A DNA stretch of 64,000 bases from Arthrobacter sp. MYb213 (lineage in GTDB: Bacteria > Actinomycetota > Actinomycetes > Actinomycetales > Micrococcaceae): positions 310,001-374,000 of the forward strand of contig NZ_PCQA01000003.1 of assembly GCF_002979915.1 (NCBI RefSeq), read 5' to 3'. Under the pieces are notes generated by a model that did no database searches, was not told where the DNA came from, and saw only the letters and a list, made by a program, of their open reading frames with translations. The position numbers and the translations under genes are program-made. Positions within the stretch are counted from its first letter, which is position 1. The number at the start of each line of letters is the position of its first letter. Of the stretch, positions 42,610 through 53,466 are shown piece after piece.

Positions 42610-43206
42610 TTAGGCAATAGCTGCCGTAAGTACCGCATCAAAGGCAGACTTCAGGGATGCTTCCAGCGATTTTGGATCTCCAAGGTATCCATTCACCATG
42701 GCGCCGTCACGCAACATCATGAGCTGGCGGGCAACGCCTTGGGAGTCATCAGTCCCAGCGTCCGAGGCGATCTCGGCAAATTTATCCAGCATCCATTGGC
42801 GGTGGGTGTGTACTACTTCTCGAACCGGGTCCTGTGGGTCGGAGAACTCGGCGGCGGCGTTGATAAATGCGCAGCCACGAAAGCCTGGGCTGCAGCTAGC
42901 GGTGCCAATTCCCGCGGCAATCGCATCTAGTGAACCTACTGGGTCGCTGGCTTGGTGCAAACTCGAAAACCAGGAGCTTTCCTGTTGCGCCTGCTGGGCC
43001 AGGTAAGCCACCACGAGGTCACTCTTGCTGCGAAAGTGGCGGTAGAAGGTCACCTTGGTGATGCCCACTTCTTCAATAATTCGGTCGGCACTGGTAGCCC
43101 GGATGCCCTGTGCGTAGAACAAATGATTAGTCGCTTCGAGGATGCGCTCACGAGTCGCGCCAGCCGAGCGTTTACCAGTGGCTGGAACCGTTGTTTTACT
43201 CTGCAT
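42610..43206 (-). CDS. TetR-family transcriptional regulator
   Basis: A 198-residue TetR regulator. An N-terminal helix-turn-helix spans residues about 18-62 (RERILEATNHLFYAQGIRAT; VTFYRHFRSKSDLV), and a helical ligand domain follows. It is divergent from the DUF308 membrane-protein gene, and an inverted repeat lies between the two, so it probably represses that gene and itself. The 253 bp between folD and this gene hold nothing I recognise. Confidence 0.92.
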   Translation of the reverse strand: MQSKTTVPATGKRSAGATRERILEATNHLFYAQGIRATSADRIIEEVGITKVTFYRHFRSKSDLVVAYLAQQAQQESSWFSSLHQASDPVGSLDAIAAGIGTASCSPGFRGCAFINAAAEFSDPQDPVREVVHTHRQWMLDKFAEIASDAGTDDSQGVARQLMMLRDGAMVNGYLGDPKSLEASLKSAFDAVLTAAIA

Positions 43207-43250
43207 GGGGCCTCCAAGTCGTCAATGCGGTTGCATAGGTGTACGAAGTA

Positions 43251-43271
43251 GTCTACCTTGAACATGTAGAC
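43251..43271. promoter_or_regulatory. Inverted repeat between divergent TetR and DUF308 genes
   Basis: GTCTAC-N9-GTAGAC with partial extension on both sides (AGT.. and ..ACT) lies 44 bp upstream of each start codon, at the place expected for a TetR operator. Confidence 0.6.
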
Positions 43272-43314
43272 GAACTAGTAACTCTACTTGTTTCGTATCT
43301 TTAAGGAGACTCTC

Positions 43315-43896
43315 ATGTCCGCACCGCCATACACTGTCACCAACACGGCCCAATACGGTCACAAGCTGCGCAACCTCTATTTTTTGCGCTTCACCTTCGC
43401 CCTGATCTGGGTTGGCATCATGTTCGCCACGGCGGCCCGGGCCGTGGAACCCAATGTCCTGCTGACCGTATTGCTGGTGCTGTACCCAGCCTTTGACGCC
43501 GGGGCGGTGCTGTGGCAATTGCGTGCCGACCCTGACCAGAACCGCTCGAAGAGCAGCGAATGGGTGGGCGTAGTGGTCAGCGTGGCCGTCGCCATTGCGC
43601 TGGGTATCACCTCGTCGATTTCCGTTTCGGCCGCACTAGCAGTGTGGGGACTATGGGCAATCGTGGCCGGCATTGCGCAGCTAATTACCGCAATCCGCAA
43701 CCGCCACGCAGGTGGCCAAGTCGCCCAGATGCTATCGGGCGGAATCTCGGTATTCGCTGGTGGCGGGTTCCTTTGGCAAGGACTGCAGGGCAGCGGAACG
43801 CTGGCCGGAGCCGCCGGCTATGCGGGACTAGGGGCGCTGTTCTTCCTAGTCTCCGCGATTCGCTTGAGTATCAAACTTCGCCGGGGCAACGCCTGA
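43315..43896 (+). CDS. DUF308-like membrane protein
   Basis: A 193-residue membrane protein with six hydrophobic segments after a short polar N-terminus (YGHKLRNLYFLRFTFALIW). The repeated short-loop topology resembles the HdeD/DUF308 acid-resistance family. AAGGAG precedes the ATG at 43315. It is probably controlled by the divergent TetR protein. Its function is not known. Confidence 0.82.
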   Translation: MSAPPYTVTNTAQYGHKLRNLYFLRFTFALIWVGIMFATAARAVEPNVLLTVLLVLYPAFDAGAVLWQLRADPDQNRSKSSEWVGVVVSVAVAIALGITSSISVSAALAVWGLWAIVAGIAQLITAIRNRHAGGQVAQMLSGGISVFAGGGFLWQGLQGSGTLAGAAGYAGLGALFFLVSAIRLSIKLRRGNA

Positions 43897-43906
43897 GCCG
43901 AGCGCT

Positions 43907-44914
43907 CTACTCCCAGCCGGTAAGAACTAACTTGCCCACGGTTCGTCCGCTCTCGATTAGCTCGTGTGCCTTGCGCAGGTTCTTGGCTGAGATGGGAGTG
44001 AGTGTGCTGGTGACCGTGGTGCGTAGTTGGCCCTGGTCCACTAGATCAGCCACTTGATTGAGCAGTCGGTGCTGCTCGATCATGTCGGCAGTTTGATACA
44101 GCGCACGAGTGAACATCAGCTCCCAGTGCCAACTAATGGACTTGCTCTTCAGCGGCGAGACATCACGCGAACCATCATCAATCGCCACTACCTGACCGAA
44201 GGGGCGGACAATCTGCGCGTAGGTTTCCAACTGCCCCTCCGAGTGTGCGGTGAACAGCCAGTCCACACCGTTGGGCGCGAGTGCGAGCACCTGGGCGGCC
44301 AGATCCTCGCGGTGGTGCACGGTGTGCTCCGCTCCGAGATCCCGAGCCCAAGTGGCTCGCTGATCATCTGAAGCCGTGGCGATCACGGTGACCTGAGGCA
44401 AGAGGATCTCGGCCAGCGCGAGCATGATTGATCCAACGCCGCCGGTTGCGCCGACTACCAAGAGTGTTCCGACTGATTTTTCGGTCAGCTGCAGTCGGTC
44501 AAACAGGGTCTCCCAGGCGGTGATTGTGGTTAGCGGGAGCGCGGCAGCCTCGGCGAAGCTCAGGGTCGCAGGCTTGCGTCCGGTGATCCGCTCGTCAACA
44601 AGGTGCAAGCGCTGATTGGTGCCTTGCCGGTCGATACTGCCGGCGTAGTACACCTCGTCGCCCGGGGCGAATAGCGTCACGGCCGAGCCGACTTCTTGAA
44701 CGATACCTGCGGCATCAAAACCGAGCACCTTGAAGCCGTCGGCGGGGCTGCTTAAGCGCACTTTCATGTCCACTGGGTTCACCGAGACTGCCTCGACCGC
44801 GACGAGTAGGTCATGTGGACCCAGCTCGGGTAGTTCAATTTCTTGAGTAATCAATGACTTGGGGTCGGTAGCTGGCAGGTTCTGTGTGTAGCCAATAGCT
44901 GTCGTAGTTTTCAT
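43907..44914 (-). CDS. MDR oxidoreductase, zinc-type alcohol dehydrogenase-like/quinone reductase
   Basis: A 335-residue medium-chain reductase: SVNPVDMKVR in the GroES-like domain, VVGATGGVGSIMLALAE as nucleotide-binding motif near residue 150, and no cysteine cluster for structural zinc, so it belongs to the quinone-reductase/enone-reductase side of the family. I chose ATG 44914 over 44923 because AGAGG is better spaced. It is divergent from the broken HxlR gene, which in homologous loci represses such reductases; loss of that repressor could leave it expressed without control (inference). Confidence 0.86.
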   Translation of the reverse strand: MKTTTAIGYTQNLPATDPKSLITQEIELPELGPHDLLVAVEAVSVNPVDMKVRLSSPADGFKVLGFDAAGIVQEVGSAVTLFAPGDEVYYAGSIDRQGTNQRLHLVDERITGRKPATLSFAEAAALPLTTITAWETLFDRLQLTEKSVGTLLVVGATGGVGSIMLALAEILLPQVTVIATASDDQRATWARDLGAEHTVHHREDLAAQVLALAPNGVDWLFTAHSEGQLETYAQIVRPFGQVVAIDDGSRDVSPLKSKSISWHWELMFTRALYQTADMIEQHRLLNQVADLVDQGQLRTTVTSTLTPISAKNLRKAHELIESGRTVGKLVLTGWE

Positions 44915-44985
44915 GTAGTCCATCCTCTCTTGCCGGCACTAGTTACCCGCAAGGGCACTTAGTATCTATTTGATAGCATCAGTCT

Positions 44986-45333
44986 ATGACTGAACTCAGT
45001 GAGGATTACCAGCGTAATGATGTGTACGCGGCCATGTGTCCTTGTCGCGACATGCTCGATTTACTCGCGAACAAGTGGAGCGCCTTGGCTATCGGTGCAT
45101 TAGAAGAGGGACCGCAACGTACCGGGGAACTCAAACGCCGGTTAGAAGGAATCAGTACAAAAGTCCTTTCATAGACGCTTAAAAGGCTGGAAGACCACGG
45201 TCTTCTGATCCGCACCATTTACCCTGAGGTGCCGGCGCGAGTGGAGTACGAACTGACTGGGCTCGGACTGGGTGCCGCGCAACCACTGAAGCAACTACGC
45301 TCGTGGGTTGAGCACAACGTAGGAACCCACTAA
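44986..45333 (+). pseudogene. HxlR-family regulator interrupted by an in-frame amber codon
   Basis: The frame encodes a complete HxlR winged-helix protein of about 115 residues: MCPCRDMLDLLANKWS, RTGELKRRLEGIS, then after the stop TLKRLEDHGLLIRTIYPEVP and VEYELTGLG, ending at TAA 45331-45333. TAG at 45172-45174 (codon 63) interrupts it between KVLS and TLKRLE, in the recognition-helix region where the family commonly has Gln (CAG to TAG is one transition). There is no other disruption. Reported here as a pseudogene; a sequencing error or readthrough would restore it. Confidence 0.85.
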
Positions 45334-45373
45334 ATATGTATTCTTTCGCGCATAGCCGCGCTGGGGGTGGCTG

Positions 45374-45417
45374 AAAAAGCTGGTGCCCCGGAATACTAAG
45401 CTTCCGGGGCACCAGCT
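45374..45417 (-). terminator. Rho-independent terminator of the gbcA-gbcB-dimethylglycine oxidase operon
   Basis: AGCTGGTGCCCCGGAA (45378-45393) pairs perfectly with TTCCGGGGCACCAGCT (45402-45417), loop of 8 bases; on the minus strand the stem is followed by TTTTTCAG. It lies about 30 bases past the dimethylglycine oxidase stop. Confidence 0.92.
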
Positions 45418-45447
45418 GCACTTCTTCTACCGGCTAAGTTCGCGTAA

Positions 45448-47976
<2,529 letters not shown>

Positions 47977-48039
47977 CTAAAACTTGTGTGGTGTGGAGAA
48001 TTGAGATGCTGCGAGTATTTCGGAAGAGCTCCGGCAGGC

Positions 48040-49431
48040 TCAGGCGTCGATCACCAGATCGGTGCTCGCGGTGGAACAACACGGGAGGAACTTGCCGGCC
48101 GAGATTTCTCTGGCACGGATTCCGCCCTGATGGTTCATTTGAACTTCACCATCGAGTTTGACCACCTTGCATGAACCGCACATACCTTCTTGGCAGTTCG
48201 CGCCGATACGAACTCCGGCACGTTGCGCGACTCCCAGGATGTGCTCGTCGCCATTGATCTTCACGTTCAAGGCGCTGCGCACAAAGGTCATCGTCAGCGT
48301 CCCGCTGCCAACGGTGGGGAAATTCGAAGGATCAACCGGCCCGGCCGGTTCCACCAAGGGTTTAGCCGGCGGCAAAGAAATATTGGAGTCGACGACTTCT
48401 AATTTCTGTCCCGTGGCTTCGATGGTTCCTTCCGCGTCATACTCCGGTTCATACATGACCAACTCAATCGGTTGGCTTTCGTAGAACTGATCCACCGACT
48501 CGGCGACTTCCTCGGCAATACCTTCGGCTAAGGTAACTTCCTGCTGGTATTCCAACAGTGTCTTACGGTCACCGGTGAAGAATTCCATGAACACCGAGGT
48601 GTCATCCACTCCCACCTCGCGCAAGAGCTTGGTGGCCAGATTCAAATAGCCTTCGGGACCGCAGGCGAACACCTTGCGCCCATTAGCGTCCGGTGCCACC
48701 GCTTCAATCATCTGTGCGGTGAGCCGTCCACTAAAACCGTCCCAACTTGCGGGCTTTTCACGATTGCCTAGGGAATAGGAAACCTTGATCCGCGAATCAA
48801 CCTGGGTGATGTATTCCAGCTCGGGCCAGAACGCGAAATCCCCGGGCACCGTGCCATGGCAAAGCACCACCACATCCGCCAGCCCGGGCAGCGAATGAAT
48901 GGTGCGCACCATGGACATGATCGGGGTGATCCCGGCGCCGGCAGATAAGAACAGGTAGCGCGCTCGCCGGTCGGAGTCTCCTAGGTGGAATGCGCCGACC
49001 GGGCCGAGCATGTCCAAAACCATTCCTGGGCGCAGATTTTCATGCGCCCAGTTGGAGACCAGACCGTTGGCATCCCTTTTAATGCTGATGTTAAAGGTCC
49101 ACGGCACGGTGGGCGCGCTAGATATTGAATAGCTACGGTCCACCGAGTCTTGGTCTTCACCGTGCACCGGGAAGGCAATATTCAAATATTGCCCGGCGCG
49201 GAAGGCCAATGGTGCCCCGTCTAGCCGGCGGAAGACGAAGGTCATCAATCCGCCGGCCTCGGCGATGGTCTGCACGCATTCGGCCATGAACTCTTGCGGG
49301 TGCCAGGGGCCCAGCGCACGGGCGGCACTGGCCGGTCCGTCTTGTCCGCTCAGTACCCGGTTCCAAGGCATTTCTAATCCGCGGATGCGCTGGGCTTCCG
49401 GGATGCCGATACGGGTGGTCGGTTCGGTCAT
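48040..49431 (-). CDS. gbcB: Glycine betaine monooxygenase reductase (GbcB-like) with long inserted linker
   Basis: A 463-residue electron-transfer protein. A flavin domain (RSYSISSAP near 99-107) and NAD domain (LSAGAGITPIMSM, ACGPEGYL) occupy residues 45-285; a C-terminal plant-type 2Fe-2S domain has Cys 413, 418 and 421 (CQEGMCGSC) and Cys 451. It passes electrons from NAD(P)H to the Rieske oxygenase GbcA. Between the two halves lies an extra acidic, Pro-rich stretch of about 90 residues (287-375); reductases of this type are commonly near 370 residues. Its ATG overlaps the GbcA stop by four bases. Confidence 0.92.
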   Translation of the reverse strand: MTEPTTRIGIPEAQRIRGLEMPWNRVLSGQDGPASAARALGPWHPQEFMAECVQTIAEAGGLMTFVFRRLDGAPLAFRAGQYLNIAFPVHGEDQDSVDRSYSISSAPTVPWTFNISIKRDANGLVSNWAHENLRPGMVLDMLGPVGAFHLGDSDRRARYLFLSAGAGITPIMSMVRTIHSLPGLADVVVLCHGTVPGDFAFWPELEYITQVDSRIKVSYSLGNREKPASWDGFSGRLTAQMIEAVAPDANGRKVFACGPEGYLNLATKLLREVGVDDTSVFMEFFTGDRKTLLEYQQEVTLAEGIAEEVAESVDQFYESQPIELVMYEPEYDAEGTIEATGQKLEVVDSNISLPPAKPLVEPAGPVDPSNFPTVGSGTLTMTFVRSALNVKINGDEHILGVAQRAGVRIGANCQEGMCGSCKVVKLDGEVQMNHQGGIRAREISAGKFLPCCSTASTDLVIDA

Positions 49432-50732
49432 GCCAGGTGCTCCAAAACGCGCTGGGTGTACCAGTTAAGGAATGCCTCAACCTGGTATTCGCTCAACATG
49501 TAAGGGCCAGGTTCGTACACTGGGCTGGCCGCTCCCTTTTGGCATAGTTCCACGAACGCCTTGTCCTGCAGGTTTGTCTGCTTCCAGGTGTGCGTCAGGG
49601 TATCCAGATCATAATCTTCGCCTTCTAACGCATCATCGGCTACCAGCCAGGTGGTGCGCACCAGGGTCTGGTGTTCGTTAATAGGGAAGACGGCGAAGGT
49701 AATGATGTGATCGCTTTGGAAGTGGAACCAACTATTGGGCTGCAGGTGCATGGAGCAACGTCCAAGGCGGAAGTCGCGTAGGTCCCCAAGTAGTTTTTTG
49801 GATAGTCGGTGGCCGTCGGGGGAGAAAGATTCACCGTCGCCGTCCAAGGATTCACGAGAGATACGAATTCCAGCAATGCGGGTATCTAATTCTTCGACGA
49901 CTTCGAAAGGGATGCCGTAACGACGGCAACGTTCTTCGAGACTTGCCTGAGCCTGCTTATTGCGTTCCCACACTTCTTCAAGATGCGTCGGAACAATCTC
50001 GTCGCTCAGCCCCCAGGTGGGGAACAATGAGCAGGCAAGTTCTGGGTGGCCGTCGCAGTGGTAGCACTCGCGATTATTCTCCATCACCAGTTTCCAGTTG
50101 GCCTCTTCGATGATGTTCTGTTGGTAGGCCACCTTGGTGCGGGAAATGTCGTGCGGCGCCAGATATGGTTCAAAGATTTGTGCGACCTGATCAAAGTCCG
50201 TAGGTGGTTCTTGGGCCAGGCAGACAAAAATGAGTCCCGCGCGAATCTGTCCGTGGGCTCGCTTGAGTGCAAAGCAGTTCTTGTCGAACTTTGTTTCTCC
50301 CGGAGTGGAGGCGTGGATCAGGTCCCCTTCGGGGGAGTAAGTCCAGGAGTGGTATCCGCAGACGAGGTTTCCGGTGCTTCCCGAAGCTTCGGTCAGCACT
50401 CGGGCGCCGCGGTGGCGACAAACATTGTGCAGGACGTTGACTCCTCCGTCGTCGGTGCGCAAGATGATCAACGAATATGGGCCGTAGTCTACGGTGACGT
50501 AGTCTCCGGGTTCGGGGATCTCGGCGACACTCGTGGCGAAGAGCCAGTGGGTTGCGAAGATCGCCTGCATGTCCAGCGCAAATACCGCCGGGTCCGTGTA
50601 GAACGGGGAGTCGAGCGAATACCCTAGGCGCCGGTTTTGGAAGAGCTCGGTAATTTCGGTGAGTTGTTCGGCTGTCACCGAAGAAGCCAACTTGCCTCGC
50701 GTGGGTTGCGGGGCGCTTACCGAAGCTGTCAT
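49428..50732 (-). CDS. gbcA: Glycine betaine monooxygenase, Rieske oxygenase subunit (GbcA-like)
   Basis: A 434-residue Rieske non-heme iron oxygenase alpha subunit. Rieske ligands are C105, H107 (CRHRGARV) and C125, H128 (CGYHSW); the mononuclear iron site is in NNRECYHCDGHPEL. The ATG at 50732 is set by AGGAG; the upstream 25 codons are not supported. Context identifies the substrate: the reductase and dimethylglycine oxidase follow, and formaldehyde dehydrogenase and a BCCT transporter are nearby. It removes one methyl of glycine betaine as formaldehyde, giving dimethylglycine. Divergent from a LysR gene that probably controls the operon. Confidence 0.94.
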   Translation of the reverse strand: MTASVSAPQPTRGKLASSVTAEQLTEITELFQNRRLGYSLDSPFYTDPAVFALDMQAIFATHWLFATSVAEIPEPGDYVTVDYGPYSLIILRTDDGGVNVLHNVCRHRGARVLTEASGSTGNLVCGYHSWTYSPEGDLIHASTPGETKFDKNCFALKRAHGQIRAGLIFVCLAQEPPTDFDQVAQIFEPYLAPHDISRTKVAYQQNIIEEANWKLVMENNRECYHCDGHPELACSLFPTWGLSDEIVPTHLEEVWERNKQAQASLEERCRRYGIPFEVVEELDTRIAGIRISRESLDGDGESFSPDGHRLSKKLLGDLRDFRLGRCSMHLQPNSWFHFQSDHIITFAVFPINEHQTLVRTTWLVADDALEGEDYDLDTLTHTWKQTNLQDKAFVELCQKGAASPVYEPGPYMLSEYQVEAFLNWYTQRVLEHLA

Positions 50733-50869
50733 TTTTACTCCTAGAAACCAGAAACCAAGTGTTGTCATGGTGGTGGATGCACTGCAGCAATTTGTGAAGT
50801 GAATCACCGTATATGTTGAGACTAAAGTCTGAAGAGTCGCATGAAAAGCGCAAGAAAGTGGAGGAAATC

Positions 50870-51823
50870 ATGCACAATAGGTGCATGATTGATCCTCGTC
50901 TGATTACCCTGAGAGTTTTCTCCTCGGCGGGCACCGTGGCACGTACCGCGGAGCTGACCGGGTATTCGCCTTCCGCGGTGTCTGCGCAGCTGCGTGAACT
51001 ACAACGTTCTCTGGGGATCAAGCTGCTGATCAAGGATGGACGCGGTATCCAGTTGACGGTTGCCGGCAGGCATTTTGTGGCGGGACTCGACGACATTGTG
51101 ACGCAATTGGAACAGTTGCGGGCTTCGGCTTTGGCCAGCGAGGGACAGTTGCAGGCGAGCTTTGGTTTGGGCGGTTTTTCCACGGCCGCTGCGCAGTTGC
51201 TCGCGCCCTTGGCGGAAGAGCTACACACCGTCCGCCCGCACGTTCAGGTGCAGCTGATGGAGGCCCATCCGCAGCGTTGCCTGGATCTCTTGCTCGCCGA
51301 GCGAATCGACCTGGCGGTGATTGTGGCTTCGCAGGCTCAGGGGTCAATCGATGCGAGTGCCAGATTTGAGCAGACGGTGCTGCTCGATGACCCATTGGAC
51401 GTGGTGTTGCCGGCGGGACATCGTCTCGCGCTGAACAAAACGGTTTCGCTGGAAGAGTTGGCTGAGGATCCATGGATTACTGAAAACGAGCAGTCGGTGT
51501 ATCGCTCGTTATTTGTCTCGGCGTTCGCTTCGCTAGGAGTCACGCCGCATATCGCCCACGAGGCCATCGAGTGGGAAACCATGATTGCCTTTATCGGTGC
51601 CGGCCTTGGCGTGGGGCTATTGCCGCGGTTGGCCACGTTGGGAAATGTGGAAACTGTGGTGCGCCGGCGCATTTCCGGAGCCGCTAAACCCTCGCGGCGC
51701 ATCGTTGCGGTGACCCGAAAGGGTGGGCGAGGTTCGCCGCTCATCGAAGAATCTTTAACTTTTTTGCAGCGCACCGCGAAAGCCATTATTTCCCAGCGAT
51801 TGACCGAGGAATTAGACGGTTAG
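50870..51823 (+). CDS. LysR-family regulator of the betaine operon
   Basis: A 317-residue LTTR with the N-terminal winged helix (LITLRVFSSAGTVARTAELT; SPSAVSAQLRELQRS) and an effector domain. GGAGG lies five bases before ATG 50870; an ATG at 50885 is possible. The 137-bp divergent gap to gbcA has no gene and probably holds both promoters. The known activator of gbcAB in Pseudomonas (GbdR) is AraC-type, so control by an LTTR here is a different design (inference). Confidence 0.9.
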   Translation: MHNRCMIDPRLITLRVFSSAGTVARTAELTGYSPSAVSAQLRELQRSLGIKLLIKDGRGIQLTVAGRHFVAGLDDIVTQLEQLRASALASEGQLQASFGLGGFSTAAAQLLAPLAEELHTVRPHVQVQLMEAHPQRCLDLLLAERIDLAVIVASQAQGSIDASARFEQTVLLDDPLDVVLPAGHRLALNKTVSLEELAEDPWITENEQSVYRSLFVSAFASLGVTPHIAHEAIEWETMIAFIGAGLGVGLLPRLATLGNVETVVRRRISGAAKPSRRIVAVTRKGGRGSPLIEESLTFLQRTAKAIISQRLTEELDG

Positions 51824-51926
51824 GCCGAGTCTCAAGCCCCCGGGAGTCAAGGAACTATTTTTCACTTGGCTATTGACACAGATCACACTCATGAGCAGAC
51901 TTTGGCTAAGTCCGATTAGTATCCAA

Positions 51927-51938
51927 CTGATATTTCAT
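51927..51938. promoter_or_regulatory. CTGATATTTCAT, candidate GntR site upstream of fdhA
   Basis: A near match to CTGATATATCAG, 15 bp before the fdhA start codon and nearly identical (on the opposite strand) to the site upstream of gntR. It would place a bound repressor over the start of the transcript. Confidence 0.5.
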
Positions 51939-51952
51939 GTGAAAGGTCACCC

Positions 51953-53167
51953 ATGGGCAACTTGGCAGTCAGCTACGCCGGTGCAGGCAAGGTCGAACTC
52001 ATCGACACGCCGTACCCAGATTTCGAACTGAAGGACGGTCCGGGAGTTCACCCGGCCAACATTGGACGCCAGGTGCATCACGGTGTCATCCTCAAAACCA
52101 TCGCCACAAACATCTGCGGATCCGACCAACATATGGTGCGCGGACGCACCACCGCTCCAGAGGGGCTAGTGCTTGGCCACGAAATCACCGGCGAGGTCGT
52201 GGAAGTCGGCCGTGACGTGGAGTTCCTTAAAGTCGGCGACGTCGTTTCGGTACCCTTCAATATCTCCTGTGGACGTTGTCGAAACTGTAAGGTCGGACAA
52301 ACCGGCATCTGCTTGAACGTCAATCCAGACCGCCCGGGTTCGGCCTACGGTTATGTGGACATGGGCGGCTGGGTCGGCGGCCAGGCCGAGTACGTGCTGG
52401 TTCCATATGCTGACTGGAACGCGCTGAAATTCCCTGACCGAGATCAGGCCATGGAAAAAATCTTGGACCTGACCATGCTCTCCGATATTTTTCCCACCGG
52501 ATACCACGGCGCCATCGGTGCCGGAGTGACGGTAGGCTCCACGGTGTACGTTGCCGGTGCCGGCCCAGTTGGACTAGCCGCTGCCACCTCGGCCCAACTT
52601 TTGGGTGCTGCCACGGTGATCGTCGGTGATCTAAACGCGGACAGGCTAGCCCAAGCCAGAAGCTTTGGCTGCGAGACGGTAGATGTTTCGCTGGGCGACC
52701 CGGGCGAGCAGATTGCACAAATCCTCGGCGTTCCTGAAGTGGATTGCGGCATTGACGCCGTGGGCTTTGAAGCTCGCGGACACGGCCAAAACGCCAAGAC
52801 CGAGCAACCTGCCACGGTGTTGAACTCATTGATGGAAATTACCCGTGCCGGTGGTGCCTTGGGCATTCCGGGACTCTACGTCACCGGCGACCCAGGAGCC
52901 ACTGATGAAGCGGCCAAGCAGGGTTCGCTGTCCATGCGTTTTGGCTTGGGATTCGCTAAATCGCATACCTTCGTTACCGGCCAATGCCCGGTAATGAAGT
53001 ACCACCGCGGGCTCATGCAGGCAATCCTCTCCGACAGGGTGAGCATCGCTAAAAACGTCAATGCGACCGCTATCGCCTTGAAGGATGCACCGCAGGGCTA
53101 CGCGGCCTTTGACGAGGGCGCTGCACAGAAATTTGTCCTTGATCCACACAATATGATCCGCGCTTAA
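51953..53167 (+). CDS. fdhA: Glutathione-independent formaldehyde dehydrogenase
   Basis: A 404-residue zinc-dependent MDR enzyme of the formaldehyde dehydrogenase/dismutase family: catalytic zinc Cys in NICGSDQHM, GHEITGEVVEVG, structural zinc cluster CGRCRNCKVGQTGIC, Rossmann VAGAGPVGLAAA and the long family-specific loop PDRPGSAYGYVDMGGW. GAAAGG precedes the ATG. It oxidises the formaldehyde released by GbcAB (and by sarcosine oxidation, not encoded here) to formate with NAD. A candidate GntR site overlaps its promoter. Confidence 0.95.
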   Translation: MGNLAVSYAGAGKVELIDTPYPDFELKDGPGVHPANIGRQVHHGVILKTIATNICGSDQHMVRGRTTAPEGLVLGHEITGEVVEVGRDVEFLKVGDVVSVPFNISCGRCRNCKVGQTGICLNVNPDRPGSAYGYVDMGGWVGGQAEYVLVPYADWNALKFPDRDQAMEKILDLTMLSDIFPTGYHGAIGAGVTVGSTVYVAGAGPVGLAAATSAQLLGAATVIVGDLNADRLAQARSFGCETVDVSLGDPGEQIAQILGVPEVDCGIDAVGFEARGHGQNAKTEQPATVLNSLMEITRAGGALGIPGLYVTGDPGATDEAAKQGSLSMRFGLGFAKSHTFVTGQCPVMKYHRGLMQAILSDRVSIAKNVNATAIALKDAPQGYAAFDEGAAQKFVLDPHNMIRA

Positions 53168-53183
53168 ACCCGCATCAGCTTGC

Positions 53184-53219
53184 CGGGCACGAGCAGGTTT
53201 TTAGATCTGTTCGTGCCCG
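53184..53219 (+). terminator. Hairpin after fdhA
   Basis: CGGGCACGAGCAG (53184-53196) pairs with CTGTTCGTGCCCG (53207-53219) with one mismatch. It lies 16 bases past the stop. The remaining gap up to the BCCT gene (about 250 bp) holds no gene I recognise. Confidence 0.7.
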
Positions 53220-53466
53220 TTATCTAACCCCAAGAGACTCGTATCTTCTGGGGCGGAATTATCCCAAGATGTCCATGCCCGAACTTGTTGCGCCCAAAAA
53301 TGGGTCACCGGTTCACCACATGTCGACCGCACTGGCGGACATCAAAACATCAGGCTACGGAACATCGTCTCGGCGGGTGGATTCAATCGCCATCGAGATG
53401 AAACTACTGACGCAAAAAAATCCTCAGTGAGTGTCGGTTGAAAAGTTCCGCCAACAAAGGAAAGCC

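Noticed and set aside
50191-51228. 345-codon open frame on the minus strand across gbcA and the LysR gene
   Set aside because: It lies in another frame of the convincingly conserved GbcA N-terminus and antisense to the LysR gene, gives no recognisable domain, and is explained by codon bias in GC-rich DNA.
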